Assembly: GCA_030490835.1 (NCBI GenBank)
Contig: CM059975.1
Location: 5,917,579-5,981,578, forward strand
DNA length: 64,000 bases
From: Annona cherimola
Taxonomy: Eukaryota; Streptophyta; Magnoliopsida; Magnoliales; Annonaceae
Direction: 5' to 3'
Part shown: in pieces, positions 1 through 10,761 of the stretch
How the letters are laid out: each line of letters starts with the position of its first letter
Position numbering within the stretch: position 1 is the first letter of the stretch
Made by a program: the position numbers and the translations under genes
Notes under the pieces: generated by a model
The model's input: the letters and a program-made list of their open reading frames with translations, nothing else
What the model was told of the DNA's origin: nothing
Databases searched by the model: none

Positions 1-667
1 CCACACACTTTTGTATAATAATTTTTCCTCAAAAATAGGAGAAATAAGAATTCGAAAGTTCGCTTTATTCATACCTCTCTTTCAATCTATTGCTGAGGCC
101 TAAATAAGCAGGTGAGGCCATTAAAACAGGCCTAAACTAGCACGTAAACCCAGTAAAATGCAACGCCAGATGCAGCCTTTACCCTCGGTCATGGCCACAA
201 GCCCACGGCTTCTAGATTTGTGGCAATCTGGGAATGCAAAGAGGCCACCAGCCCGGTCGATGATGCACATTGATTGTTGAAAAATGGATGCTCTAAAATA
301 AAATATTATTTATAAAAATATTATAACAAAATAAATACACCCACAATATTTTAACACCCTCTCACAACACAACTTCTCAAGTACATACTTCTCTTACACT
401 AAGTTCACTACCCAACACCCAAATTTTATTCTCATCTCACACACCTAACTAATGTATACTCACACCTTAACTCACTCTACTCAATTGCTTACCAATTCAC
501 GCACACCTACATGGAGAGGCCTGCCCCCTTTTTATAGTTGCGTAAAGTCGGTTTGATCACCGACTTTGCAATTAATGCGTGAAGCTGGAAAATTTCAGTT
601 TTTTCATTTTCGGCGCCTTTTGCTTCTGACGGTTCTAGACAAATCCAGATATGGCAGTACTGCCTTT
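1..667 (-). mobile_element. Probable 3' LTR region of the copia remnant, boundaries unresolved
   Basis: This stretch lies directly downstream (minus strand) of the copia polyprotein end. A purine-rich run (minus strand, about 671-681, core GAGGGGGAG) sits at the end of the reading frame, as a polypurine tract would. The LTR would then extend to lower coordinates, perhaps to near position 276. I cannot see a clean TG...CA pair or a second LTR, so the ends are undefined. Positions 1-275 show no gene or repeat I recognise. Confidence 0.35.
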
Positions 668-1425
668 TTAATTCTCCCCCTCAGCATTGACTTTCTCTTT
701 TAACTCTATTTTGGATGTCACGCCAATTCGACTTCTGAGTTTTTCAAATTTTGCTCTAGTTAGTCCCTTGGTAAATATGTCTGCAACTTGATCTTCTGTA
801 TTGATGTGCTTCATCTCGATTTCTCATCGGAGCACCTTCTCTCGTACATAGTGATAATGTACTTCCACATACTTGGTTCTTGCGTGGAATACAGGTTTCT
901 CTGCTAATCTTATAGCAGATTTGTTATCACAGTATAGCAATATTGAATGATTAGTATGCTGGTGAAGATCCTTCATAAGCTGCATCAACCACTTGGTTTC
1001 CTGTGCTGCCATAGCTGCTGCTCTATACTCTGCTTCAGTAGTTGATAGAGACACAGTCGGCTGTCTCTTGCTGCACCATGAGATCGTTGCTGATCCGAGA
1101 TCAAATATATATCCAGTGGTTGATCTCCTTGTGTCATGGTCTTCGGCATAATCAGCATCACAATACCTTGCTACCTCGCATATTGCATTCTTCTTATATA
1201 AGAGACCAAGGTTAATGGTTCCTTTTACATACCTTAAGATGCGTCGAACTGCATCTAGATATGATTTCCTTGGTTTTTCCATATAGCGACTTGCTATGCT
1301 GATGGCGAATGCTATATCCAGCCGTGTAAGAGTTAGGTAGATTAAACTACCCACTAGCTGCCGATACATCGTCGAATCTGCTAACTCTTGACCTTCTAGT
1401 GAGCATAGTTTAGGATTAAATTAAA
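668..1425 (-). pseudogene. Ty1/copia polyprotein remnant: end of reverse transcriptase plus RNase H
   Basis: The minus-strand translation matches the C-terminal copia polyprotein. It has the motif [12 protein letters not shown], the block ending [19 protein letters not shown], the RNase H segment with STTEAEYRA and the CDNKSAI motif, and then [18 protein letters not shown] at 824-826 interrupts the frame; the same frame then continues for about 50 codons with ADIFTKGL, typical of the polyprotein end, to a stop at 668-670. Upstream, homology stops near 1420 and no integrase, protease or gag follows. This is a 5'-truncated, nonsense-mutated and inactive Ty1/copia relic. I see no sign of a captured host gene. 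Confidence 0.9.
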
Positions 1426-2713
1426 ATTCTAAAAATAAAATTGAATATAAATTTAAATTAATATTTTACAAGTGGAATCAGGGGGTGAAAAAACGCAACC
1501 GACTTGATTTACAACCTTACTGGCACATGCGCACGAAATTCAATACGAACGATATTCGAATGGGCTCTATAAAGAAAATGGGTCCAGGGTGGGGCCCAAC
1601 TCCATGCGGTCTTTTGTTGGCATTTCCCACGTGCAATCTGGCAAGTGCGGAGTGCTTCCTTGTCGGCACACGCGTTACATGCATGGAAGGCTCTTTTTTT
1701 TTTTTTTTTCTCCTCGGCGCATGCTCAAGTGTAACTGTGTAAGCTGCTGCTGGTCATTACCAACCGCATGTCGCTTAAACGTGTTTTTTTTAAATGGAAA
1801 TCACTAAACCCTGTTTAAATAGCTATTTTTAGATATTTATTCATACTTTAGTAGACCTTGCAGCCTCACGTCTTCTATATACTCTATTTTTTCCCAATAT
1901 TTAAGTAAACCAATGTACACTGTAACAAATTTTCTTTTCCTCCTTTGCTTAACCCTTCAGGCAACGAAATTGCAATGATTTTTGTTGCTAAAATGATAAG
2001 TAAGGTAACGCGATAACTAAAATTCCAAGCTTAAATGCGAAGCAATAATGATGACGAAATTAGGAATAAAATCTTGCTAAATTTATTACTCAAAATAAAT
2101 TTTTTACTGATACTTGGTTAGATTTATTTAGTGTAATGCATATTAAGATAGTATTGAATGTTTTAACTTTAAAAGGTATATAAAGTACATGAAAATAAGA
2201 AATCCAGTAAATTTGGATTCTGCCAAATCAGAAGAAGATCATGTAAACTAGCTAGGACACATGAAGACGTGCTGGCCATCAAAGCATATACACCTTACCC
2301 TCAAGTCAAGATTACGAGTTTTGACATGCCAGATGAAACTCCCATCAAGCCTCGGCATTTAGGGCTCTTTTGAATGTATCAATGACTTAACTGGATTTGA
2401 ACGAGGAAAAGTTGTCCTACGTTGGTAAATGAGAAATTGTATTTTTTTTTTTAAAATAACATTGAAAATAATGAAAATAGAATTGACATGTCTTAAAAAA
2501 TGTAAAATTATATAGGAAATGAAAAAGTTTTATAAAAATAAAAATATTTTTAAATGAAAATCTAATCTGGATGATTACGAGCAAGCACGGACGCTGCTCT
2601 CGGCTGCACTTCAGCACATGCGTGATGTAGCTCGAAGTGTGGCGCTGGGGCCCTCCAAGGAAAAGGCACTCGCACAGAGCCCAGCAGAGTCATAGTCGCA
2701 GGTATTCTCTTCC
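1426..2713. other. Gene-free AT-rich spacer
   Basis: No open frame with recognisable protein features. There is a T17 run near 1694 and otherwise AT-rich DNA. Short open frames here have no codon structure or homology that I can recognise. Confidence 0.6.
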
Positions 2714-3396
2714 TAGTGTGCAAACTCATGAAATACCAATTCACCTCAACTCTAATTCTAATCTTGTTTATAAAATATCAATTATAATCCTAATATTAAC
2801 TCTACTTGTAAAACCTATACTCTAACATTATTTTTGAAAAATCGAGTTCCGGTTGAGTTTCGAGTTGGAATTTATATTGATGAATTTATATTTTATTTAA
2901 ACGCGATAAGTTTATAATTTCATATGAATAAATAATAATAACAAATCACGTAAGTAAACTGCATATTTTCTAAAAAATAGTAATATAAAGAATATTTCTA
3001 AAAAAATTAATATAAAAAACAAGATAAAGGAAGAAAATTAATGATGTAACAGTAAATGATATAAATAAAAAATAAATAAAAATAAAAATAATATACTTTA
3101 TTTATAATAAAATTACAATATGCCAAACACGTATTCAAATATAGATATAATAACATAAAATATGAAGAATATAAAGAAATATTGTTTAAATAGTATATAT
3201 ATGATATATTTTATAATAAATATAAAACGGAAAATCGAGTTTAGGTTCTTCGGGTTCGGGTTTACTTGAACCCTAACCATACCATATTTACAAATCAGGT
3301 TTCTCGAGATCAGGTTTTTTGGGCTTAAGATATGAAAAGTAAATTCTAACACCGTTCAAAATCAGGTTCGGTGGGAACGGTTCGGACTCACCCCTA
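2714..3396. mobile_element. Diverged hAT-type MITE (copy 1 of family 'TAGGGGTGCAA')
   Basis: The left end TAGTGTGCAAACTCATGAAA and right end ACTCACCCCTA resemble the intact termini of the copies at 34978-35949 and 42854-44158. The subterminal text (CTCAACTCTAATTCTAATC, and ACTTGAACCCTAACC near the right end) has the same decayed CCCTAA-like pattern. The flanking 8-mers TCTCTTCC and CCTCTTCA match at 6 of 8 positions, which suggests an old 8-bp target duplication. It is 683 bp, with no coding capacity. Confidence 0.7.
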
Positions 3397-3594
3397 CCTC
3401 TTCAGCAACTGCATACTACACAGTTGACACATTTTTGCATAAACGCTCAACAGTGAATTAATGACACTTCGTTTATTCATCCTTTAATAAGTGGGTAAAA
3501 ACTATTTATTTTTAAAATTAAAAAATACATTCAAAATTTTAAAATTTTAAAAATGACAAAATTCGATATATGTATTAAGTATAAGTCACGATCT

Positions 3595-3815
3595 TCTTAG
3601 ACCGGTGATTTCAGATCGATTCAAATATATATTTCTATTTTTCTAAATTTTTTTTATAAACGTGTTAATCTAGTTATATTTAATTTGTACATTAAGTTTT
3701 AATACATATTTCAAAAAGGTAAAATTTGGTTGATAGATTAAATATAACTAAATTAACATGTTTATAAATTTTTTAAAGAAAAGTATATATTTGGACCGGA
3801 CCGAGTCTGCAATGA
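3595..3815. repeat. Fold-back (inverted) repeat, probable degraded MITE
   Basis: The left arm around 3661-3690 (cgtgttaatctagttatatt) is the imperfect reverse complement of the right arm around 3735-3765 (aaatataactaaattaacat). Outer arms are less well conserved. The style matches the larger Mutator-like fold-back MITEs elsewhere in the window. The ends and target duplication are not clear. Confidence 0.5.
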
Positions 3816-3884
3816 TCATGGAACATTAAGTATATATAGATGTATGTATATTAGAATCCCATAGGGTCATAATAATGTGAATCT

Positions 3885-4095
3885 AAGGATGCGTTTGCGA
3901 ATGTAGGGAAGAAAGTGAGAAAGTAGAAATTTTTTAAAAAAAATCATGAGAGTAATATGATATCATAAAAGTAAATAAGCAATAAATAATGTAGTTGTAA
4001 AAGAAAATAATTAGAATATAAGAATAAAAACGAGAAAATAGAATAATTGAAGTGGATAAAACAATTAAAATATATGAAAGAATGTGAATTTTCAC
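3885..4095. mobile_element. Degraded Tourist-like MITE fragment
   Basis: It begins with AAGGATGCGTTTGCGAATG and continues with GAAAGTGAGAAAG and repeated GTAAAAGAAAATAATTAGAAT-like text, the internal style of the GGGTGTGTTTGG family at 45117, 55305 and 63262. Only one end is recognisable. Confidence 0.4.
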
Positions 4096-4322
4096 TTCCC
4101 CTCAGTTACATCATCAAACCAATCCTAAGTTGTGCTTAGCCACGGCGCACCTTCTTTTAAATTTTTTTTTTTTTATAGATATGTGAACAGATACTAGATA
4201 GATGCATACACTAAATTTTACCTTTTTATTCTTTTACATATATTATTTTAATTTAGAAAAATAAAAGGGACCTTGTTCATGTTTTGACGGATGAAAAAAA
4301 CCTTTTACTTTAAAATTCAAAA

Positions 4323-4434
4323 CATGGCAGTATGCCACATGGTCGCTTTAAAGTAAAATTTTTTAAAAATAATCATGGTACATTATAAATAAAAATTTTT
4401 ATTTTACACCATGGCAGTATGCCACATGGTCGCT
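4323..4434. repeat. Pair of exact 25-bp direct repeats
   Basis: The same 25 bp (beginning catggcagtatgccacatgg, then tcgct) occurs at 4323-4347 and 4410-4434, separated by 62 bp of AT-rich DNA. The surrounding 4130-4610 region has weakly complementary ends (CTAAGTTGTGCTTAG and CTAAGTTGCACTTAG), so it may be a decayed element with a local duplication. Confidence 0.7.
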
Positions 4435-5329
4435 GGTTCAACTGTCCCCTTCCCCAAGATACCTACTGTAATTGAAAAAAAATGTAGAGATCTAAAAAAT
4501 TGTAAAACTTAGCATATGGACCAATCTAACCGTAAGTTGGCTATGTGTTCATGGAAAAGTAAAAAATAAATAAAAAGGGGTCCAGTGTCTAGCTAAGTTG
4601 CACTTAGACACACTATATTATGACCCTATATATTTTTATGCATCAAGTATAAAATAAAATTTTTACCGATTATAGGATTTCACAACATTTATTTTATCAT
4701 GATAAAAAAATTATCCCAACCATAGTCTTGAGTGGATTACATTTTTTAAAGCAACCTAGACACATTCACTAATGTATTAAAATATAATAATATTTTATGT
4801 AATCATTTATTCATAATTTTTTACATAGTGTAAATGATGAAAATATAATTTTAAAATTATACTTAAATCAAATCATTTTTTACCTTGATTTAGCATCATT
4901 TTCGGACGATCGAGGTCCATCTTAGGTGGTTGGACCTCTTCAAAAATAAAGATTTTTATGTGTAAAAATATGAAAAAACACTTAGATCAATTTGCGTATG
5001 TAATAGAATATTGTATTAGTTTATAGAATCACCCTCTAAACAAGGATGATGTTTTGGATAGTTTAGGTATTAAATTAATATTTTTGAAATTGACATACAA
5101 ACTAAATAATTTTATTTTGTTGATTTTGTAATCTTTAAGTTAGATTTGGTTATGCACATATTTGATTGTGGTGGGACTCAATATTTCTGGTTAAATAAAC
5201 AATTATAAATCCAAGTGGTAAAATTTGATTTTATCATCGAGCAAGTTCCATTTGAAGCACTAAGATGCAACTGTTGCAGACCAACAATTTTTTAATGTAA
5301 AAATTTTTGAATATAGAAAAATTTATGTA

Positions 5330-5525
5330 ATATGATAGGGGTAATGATGGAGAGTTAAAAAATAAAATTAAAATATATAAGATCATTATATGATTTAGTT
5401 GTAGAGAAGTAATTAAAAATAAGATATTTATATGAGAAATCGTGAAGAAATAATTAGAAAATAAGATAATTAAAAGAATAAAAAGTTCCATATTGCGTGT
5501 TTGATTAAATGCCAAACACGTACAT
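5330..5525. mobile_element. Truncated Tourist-like MITE
   Basis: It contains GATAGGGGTAATGATGGAGAG and GAAATAATTAGAAAATAAG and ends near AATGCCAAACACG. These match the internal and right-terminal style of the 281-bp copies at 45117-45397 and 55305-55585. The opposite terminus is missing. Confidence 0.5.
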
Positions 5526-6189
5526 CTATATAATATACATAGCGCACTTCTGGCTAGCATACAAGTCTTTTCGGACTATTGTATTCAACCAGTGGTGCAA
5601 TACTGGTAATGCGTGGCATTGGATCCTGCCATGCATTGAAGGCTTAAGTATTTTATATTGTCGGTCCATTAATCTATGTCTAACACTGTAACAGAATATA
5701 TATTTACTGCAATCTTATGCTGAAAAGTAGTCCGCTGAGGTGGACAGGTGGACTCATACCTCACCATAAAGTGTTAGTGGACGATACAAAAAGAAGATCA
5801 TGTGATTTTGGTGGGCGACTAAGAAGGTAAAGAAAATCCATCCGAAATTTGACCCACATTCCATCAGAAGACAAGCACGTAACACATTCCCTGCTCCATT
5901 GATTAACTTAATTCGACAAGAAGATAGCTCGTTTTTAATATGGAATTAATGTATACACGGATGCCGCTCAATATAAAAAAGGGCGGTGCCATAACTTTCT
6001 ATCCGCAACCTTATATTTAAAGACTTCTTCAAGTCTGTCTGATTCATTTTCATTTCTTTCACTACGAGAAAATATAATTTTGCAATCTTTATAAGCAAAA
6101 TTTTTTTTTTATCAGTAAAAAAAAATGCATATGCAAGCAAAATTTTTCTTATTCGTGAAGATAATTTAATAGATAGACAGAGTTTCTTG

Positions 6190-6572
6190 AGTAATGTTTC
6201 AATGTACCTGATGTATTAAACTTCATTTTCAAAAATATTTTCTTAAATTTTATCAAAAAAAAATATTTTCTTAAAAATCTTTTCATAAACCTGTTAATAT
6301 ATGTATATTTAACTTATATATGAAGTTGTTATAAAAAATTTATATATTAAGTTTTGCTATTTTTGGAGATGTATATATTTTTTATTTTTAAAAAACAGGG
6401 ATATTTTAATCATTTAAAAATAACTAAAACCTCACTAATTTTAAAAATTTGAAAAATTATATGTACACATCTCCAAAATGGTGAAATTTGATTTATAAAT
6501 TAAATACACATATAAAAAGATTTTAATAAAATGTTTTTAAAAATAAGGTTTTGCTTGATGTATTGAAACATT
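6190..6572. mobile_element. Diverged fold-back MITE
   Basis: The ends are inverted: left GTAATGTTTCAATGTACCTGA and right, read on the minus strand, GCAATGTTTCAATACATCAA. Inner arms also pair (tatttttggagatgtatata against atgtacacatctccaaaatg). No target duplication is evident. It contains a very short poly(A)-type insertion near 6248. Confidence 0.6.
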
Positions 6573-7597
6573 GCTTCATTTTCTTATTTATGATAATGCC
6601 TCTATTGGCAACGGAAAATTTTCTTCCTTTCATTTATATTTTAGTAACTAAATTAAAATTTAGTTGTTTAAACGTGAAATCATAAATTATTAGCAATCAA
6701 AATTTTTTAGTAGTTACTATTTGATATGTACCACAAATTATTAGCAGAAAAGATTTTTTTACAACTAAATTTTAATCTTTTCTAAAAAAAATTTAGTTGA
6801 TCAAAATCAAATTTTTTATAACGTTTTTTACTGGAACAATTTTTTGTTTATCTTTATTTGTTTTATTCTATAATGACATGAATTAACTCATAACTTGTAG
6901 ATATGTTCATTGCTTTTCGTTTCATTCTCAGAGACAGTTTTTATCGATCATATAAATGTAAGCCAACTTTTATATTTTTCACTATGTTTTAGATAAAACA
7001 TAGAAAATCATTTTAATTAACTAATGATTCTCCAAGGACAAGCATAATTACTAGCAGGTGATGTTGTTGCTGGGTGCTTATACGTGTGTCTTTTAAGCAC
7101 CCAAAAAAACTAATTTAAAAGACAAGACTTTCTCTCATACTTGTGATCGAAACAACCAAATAACCAGCCTCTTAAACACAACCCATGCAGGATAACCCAA
7201 CCGTCACTATGTAACATATAATAAAATTTCACAATTGTTGGAGAGTATGGAAAGTGTGTCGTAAAAGGTTTTAACAATGACTTTTAGTACATTGTCCCTA
7301 AAAAAATTAACTTGGTGTATATAAAACCATGTAGCAAAATTTGCATTTTCTTGTGGAAGCCCCCATCATTAAAATCTAAAATTTCGTATATTGTCTTATT
7401 TCACTATCATAAGGATGCGTTTAGGAAGAGGAAAAGAATTTGGTCTAAATTTTTTTTGACATAATTAGGACAACAATGTAATAGGATATGAATAATGTTG
7501 AAATGGAGAGGATAGTTTATGAGAAATGAGAAGGAATTATTGCAAAGAATTATGCATAGTTATATGGGAAAGTGTACAAAATTTAGGGAGAAATATT
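6573..7597. other. Gene-free AT-rich spacer
   Basis: No coding signal. Around 7410-7600 there is text similar to the Tourist-like family (AAGGATGCGTTTAGGAAGAG), too degraded to delimit. Confidence 0.5.
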
Positions 7598-8283
7598 TTT
7601 GGGTAATTTGTTGATATATTCATCTAGTTTGACATTAATTGTTGTTATACCTACATTATTTTATGAATTACATATTACTCCCACAATCACCAAAATTACT
7701 CGTGTACCCATGTTAACAACTGTTAAATAAAATAATAGAATTTGCTGATATATCAACTTAGTTTGATGCTAGATGATATGTCTAATTGTTTTATGAATTG
7801 CATATTACCCACATAAAGTTTTTTTTTAAAAATTGCTTACGTACTCAAGTTAACTATCGACATGTTACCTCTAGGTAAATCCATTCCACTTATACAATTG
7901 AGTATTTTATAAACTGTGAGATTCTAATATATCTTAAATAGGGTCATTACTGTCATCATTCAAATTTTTAATGTACGCATTAACAGTTTCTGACGATAAA
8001 GATGTGTCATAGGTATGTAAGAAAATTTTGGTGAAACTTTTTGAAGTAATATTCAATTTGTGAAATAATATGAGTATATTAACAATTAACGTCAAACTAA
8101 GTAGGTATGTCTATAAATTATCCTTTTTTATTTAACAACCTATCAACTTTGGTTAAATTTTAACCATTAACATAGAAATGCAAACGATTTTGGTGAAACT
8201 TTGCGGAGAAAATAATTCATGAAACAATATGGGTATATCAGCAAGTAACGTCAAATTAAGTAGGTATATTAATAAATTATCCA
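7598..8283. repeat. Composite fold-back: two units facing two inverted units
   Basis: A unit beginning near GGGTAATTTGTTGATATATT (7598) is followed by a similar forward unit near 7745 (TTTGCTGATATATCAACTTAG). Two reverse-complement units end near 8125 and 8283 (ACGTCAAATTAAGTAGGTA). Shared words are AGTTTGAC, ATTGTTTTATGAATT, ACCAAAAT and GTTAACAACTGTTAAATAAA. The region therefore folds into a long imperfect hairpin whose arms each hold two tandem units. No coding capacity. Confidence 0.65.
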
Positions 8284-8666
8284 AAAAAATTTCCTGCTTG
8301 TCAAATAAACCCAAAAAATCATATTTTCTTTTCATTATTTCTTTTTTCCTTTTTATTTTCACTAATTAAATAGGCTAGTTGAGATGAAAAATCTCTCAAA
8401 AAAATTATAATCTTAATGTGATGTACGACTGCTCGAATAAAATTTTTCCCCTAACTACTCTCCATTCCATAAGTGAGTGGGTGATTTTTTTGTGCATGGC
8501 AACTTGTTATCAATGATGTAAAATTGCACCTTGGATAATTAGGTGGTACTTGACAACAATTTGAGGAAGCTTTGGTTGAGCACAAACTGTAGTTATGACA
8601 AGCCCCATTAATGGTTATGTATATATTTTTGAGTGCAACAATTGACATGTGGAAATCTTGTCGTAT

Positions 8667-9200
8667 TAGCCCGTCTCATGAAACTCAGTTCTTTCTCAAT
8701 CCTAACTCTAATTGTATTTATAAAATTTATACTAACTTTAAATTTATTAGTAAAATCTAAAATCTAAACCTATATTTTGAGTTTTGTGATGAAATTTAGA
8801 TTGATAAATTTTGAATGATAAGTTTCAAATTTTAAATAAACACATAATAACAACAAGTCACTTAAGCAAAAATAAAAATACATTGTCCAAGTATTGAAAG
8901 TAAATATAGTAATATATAGTATATTTTTAGAAGAAACTTAACCTTTTAAAATAAAGAATGGAAGAAAATTAATAAACTTAAAAACAAATAATATAAATAT
9001 GAAAATGAACGTAAATGAAAATAACGTTATTTTTCTATAACATAAATATGTATTTAAACATAAATAAAAATAACTTAAAATACATAAACATGAAGAAATA
9101 TTATGTACATAATATATTTCATATCAAATGTAAAATAGAAAATGGGGCTTAGACTTCTGTAGTTCAGGTTGGATTGAATCTTAATCTTAATTTTTTTTAT
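8667..9200. mobile_element. Truncated hAT-type MITE (copy 2)
   Basis: The left end TAGCCCGTCTCATGAAACTC and the following TCAATCCTAACTCTAATTG match the left part of the copy at 34978. The right part fades near 9180-9200 (AGTTCAGGTTGGATTGAATC) without a clear GTTGCACCCCTA terminus. Confidence 0.55.
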
Positions 9201-10500
9201 AAGTATTTATATATATCACAACTATTCATATTACATTTAAGCACGTTCATAAGTGTATGCATATTTATAATTCTCACACGATGAAGGGAAATTTTTAAAT
9301 AAAACTCTTACAAATAAAGTTGCTAGGGTTAGTATAACCGAATACTGGTAAATTTTCGAGCTATGGACTCGCACAAGTTAGCCCGCCTGCTGCCACACCT
9401 ACCACGCTCGGGGAACAGACATTCCATGTGTGTATGTCCATGTGACCTCCAGCAGCATTCCTCCGATTGGGCATTCAAAAGTGCTCTTAAAGTAAAGGTA
9501 CCATCACTCGTCAATCGGTCACGTGTAAAACGGGGAATATTAATGGCCCAAAAAATGTTATACTGAAATAGATAAAATATGATCCTCGCAGCCCAGGAAA
9601 TCAGTGCCTTCTTAGAAAGAAAATGAATTGGTACGGTGCGGCAGCATAAGCGGAGTAGGAAAGCACACAGGTGAAACACTTTAAAAAGTCTTATCATATG
9701 TTCCATCGAAAAAAAAAAATCTATCATATGTAATATATTTTAAATATTTAAACAAAATTTAATACCATAAAATCAAGTTTTATTATTTGTATGAATTTTT
9801 AAAACTTAAATTTATTAGAACATTTGTTTTTGAATTGACGTAAGTCCCATAAATATTGTAAGCATATTTGACTTATTTCTGCTATAAGCATATTTTATTG
9901 GGTTGAAAGTAATATATGAATTTGATTTAAAAAATAAGTAATTAATATTATAAAAAGTAGTGCATATATATTTAACGATTTAAATCTCATTTCTATACGT
10001 TAGTAATAACCTATTACACACATATCCAATGCACTTAATTTTCTATACAGCTATTTAAATAAAAAATGATAAAAAGTCTTACTTTGTGTCCAAAAGGTTA
10101 GGGTTCGGATCCTTATTTATATTGGCAGCTGTTACGAGGTATGAAAATTGTAATTGAGTTGAATTTGTAAATTACATATACCAAAAAAATGTAAAGTAGA
10201 TGGACTGGATTGAATTCGTAAATTACATGTATAAAAGAAATTGTAAAGTAGATTGAGCTTAAATTGTAACAAAATACAAGGAATATTGTAAAAATAAAAA
10301 CATTACCGCTAAACCGCACGAATATTTCCTTTCACGGTACAAAATATCTATTAACAAAAAAAAAACTCAACCCTACAGCCACTAGTCACTAGAGCATGAT
10401 TTTCCGTACTATCCTGGCTCGAAAACAGCAGGCGAGTAAAAAAAAAAAAAAAAATCATCCAGCCTCCAAATTACCAATTTTGCCCTCGATACCTTTCGTC
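9201..10500. other. Spacer upstream of the polyamine oxidase gene
   Basis: Mostly AT-rich. A GC-richer patch at 9350-9660 has short open frames on both strands but no recognisable protein. A 10-bp duplication (tatcatatgt at about 9692 and 9723) flanks a very short poly(A) insertion (tccatcg then A11). Confidence 0.5.
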
Positions 10501-10524
10501 CTGAGCCCTCAATCAAGTCCTCTT

Positions 10525-10530
10525 TATAAA
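10525..10530 (+). promoter_or_regulatory. TATA box of the polyamine oxidase gene
   Basis: TTTATAAA at 10523-10530 lies about 235 bp upstream of the proposed start codon, in GC-richer sequence than the flanks. Transcription would start about 30 bp downstream, leaving a 5' leader of roughly 200 nt. Confidence 0.5.
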
Positions 10531-10761
10531 CGGGGTGCGTGAAGCGGCAAGAACGCATTGGCAACAGCAGTCAGCAGCACCTGCTTGTCTGATTGTCTCC
10601 CGAAATCTCCCCTTTCCACCACGATCAAGATCGGATCCTTGCACCACCACCAGACTGCCATCAGCTCGATCCGTCCGTTCACTTTCATTCCGGTCTAGTT
10701 ATTTTGCTTCTCGTCTTTGAATTCGACCCCGTTGGAACGAAGGCAACTGCGAGTCTGCGAC

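Noticed and set aside
9329..9727. 132-codon minus-strand open frame
   Set aside because: No recognisable domain and no codon regularity; it overlaps an open frame on the other strand and a short repeat insertion.
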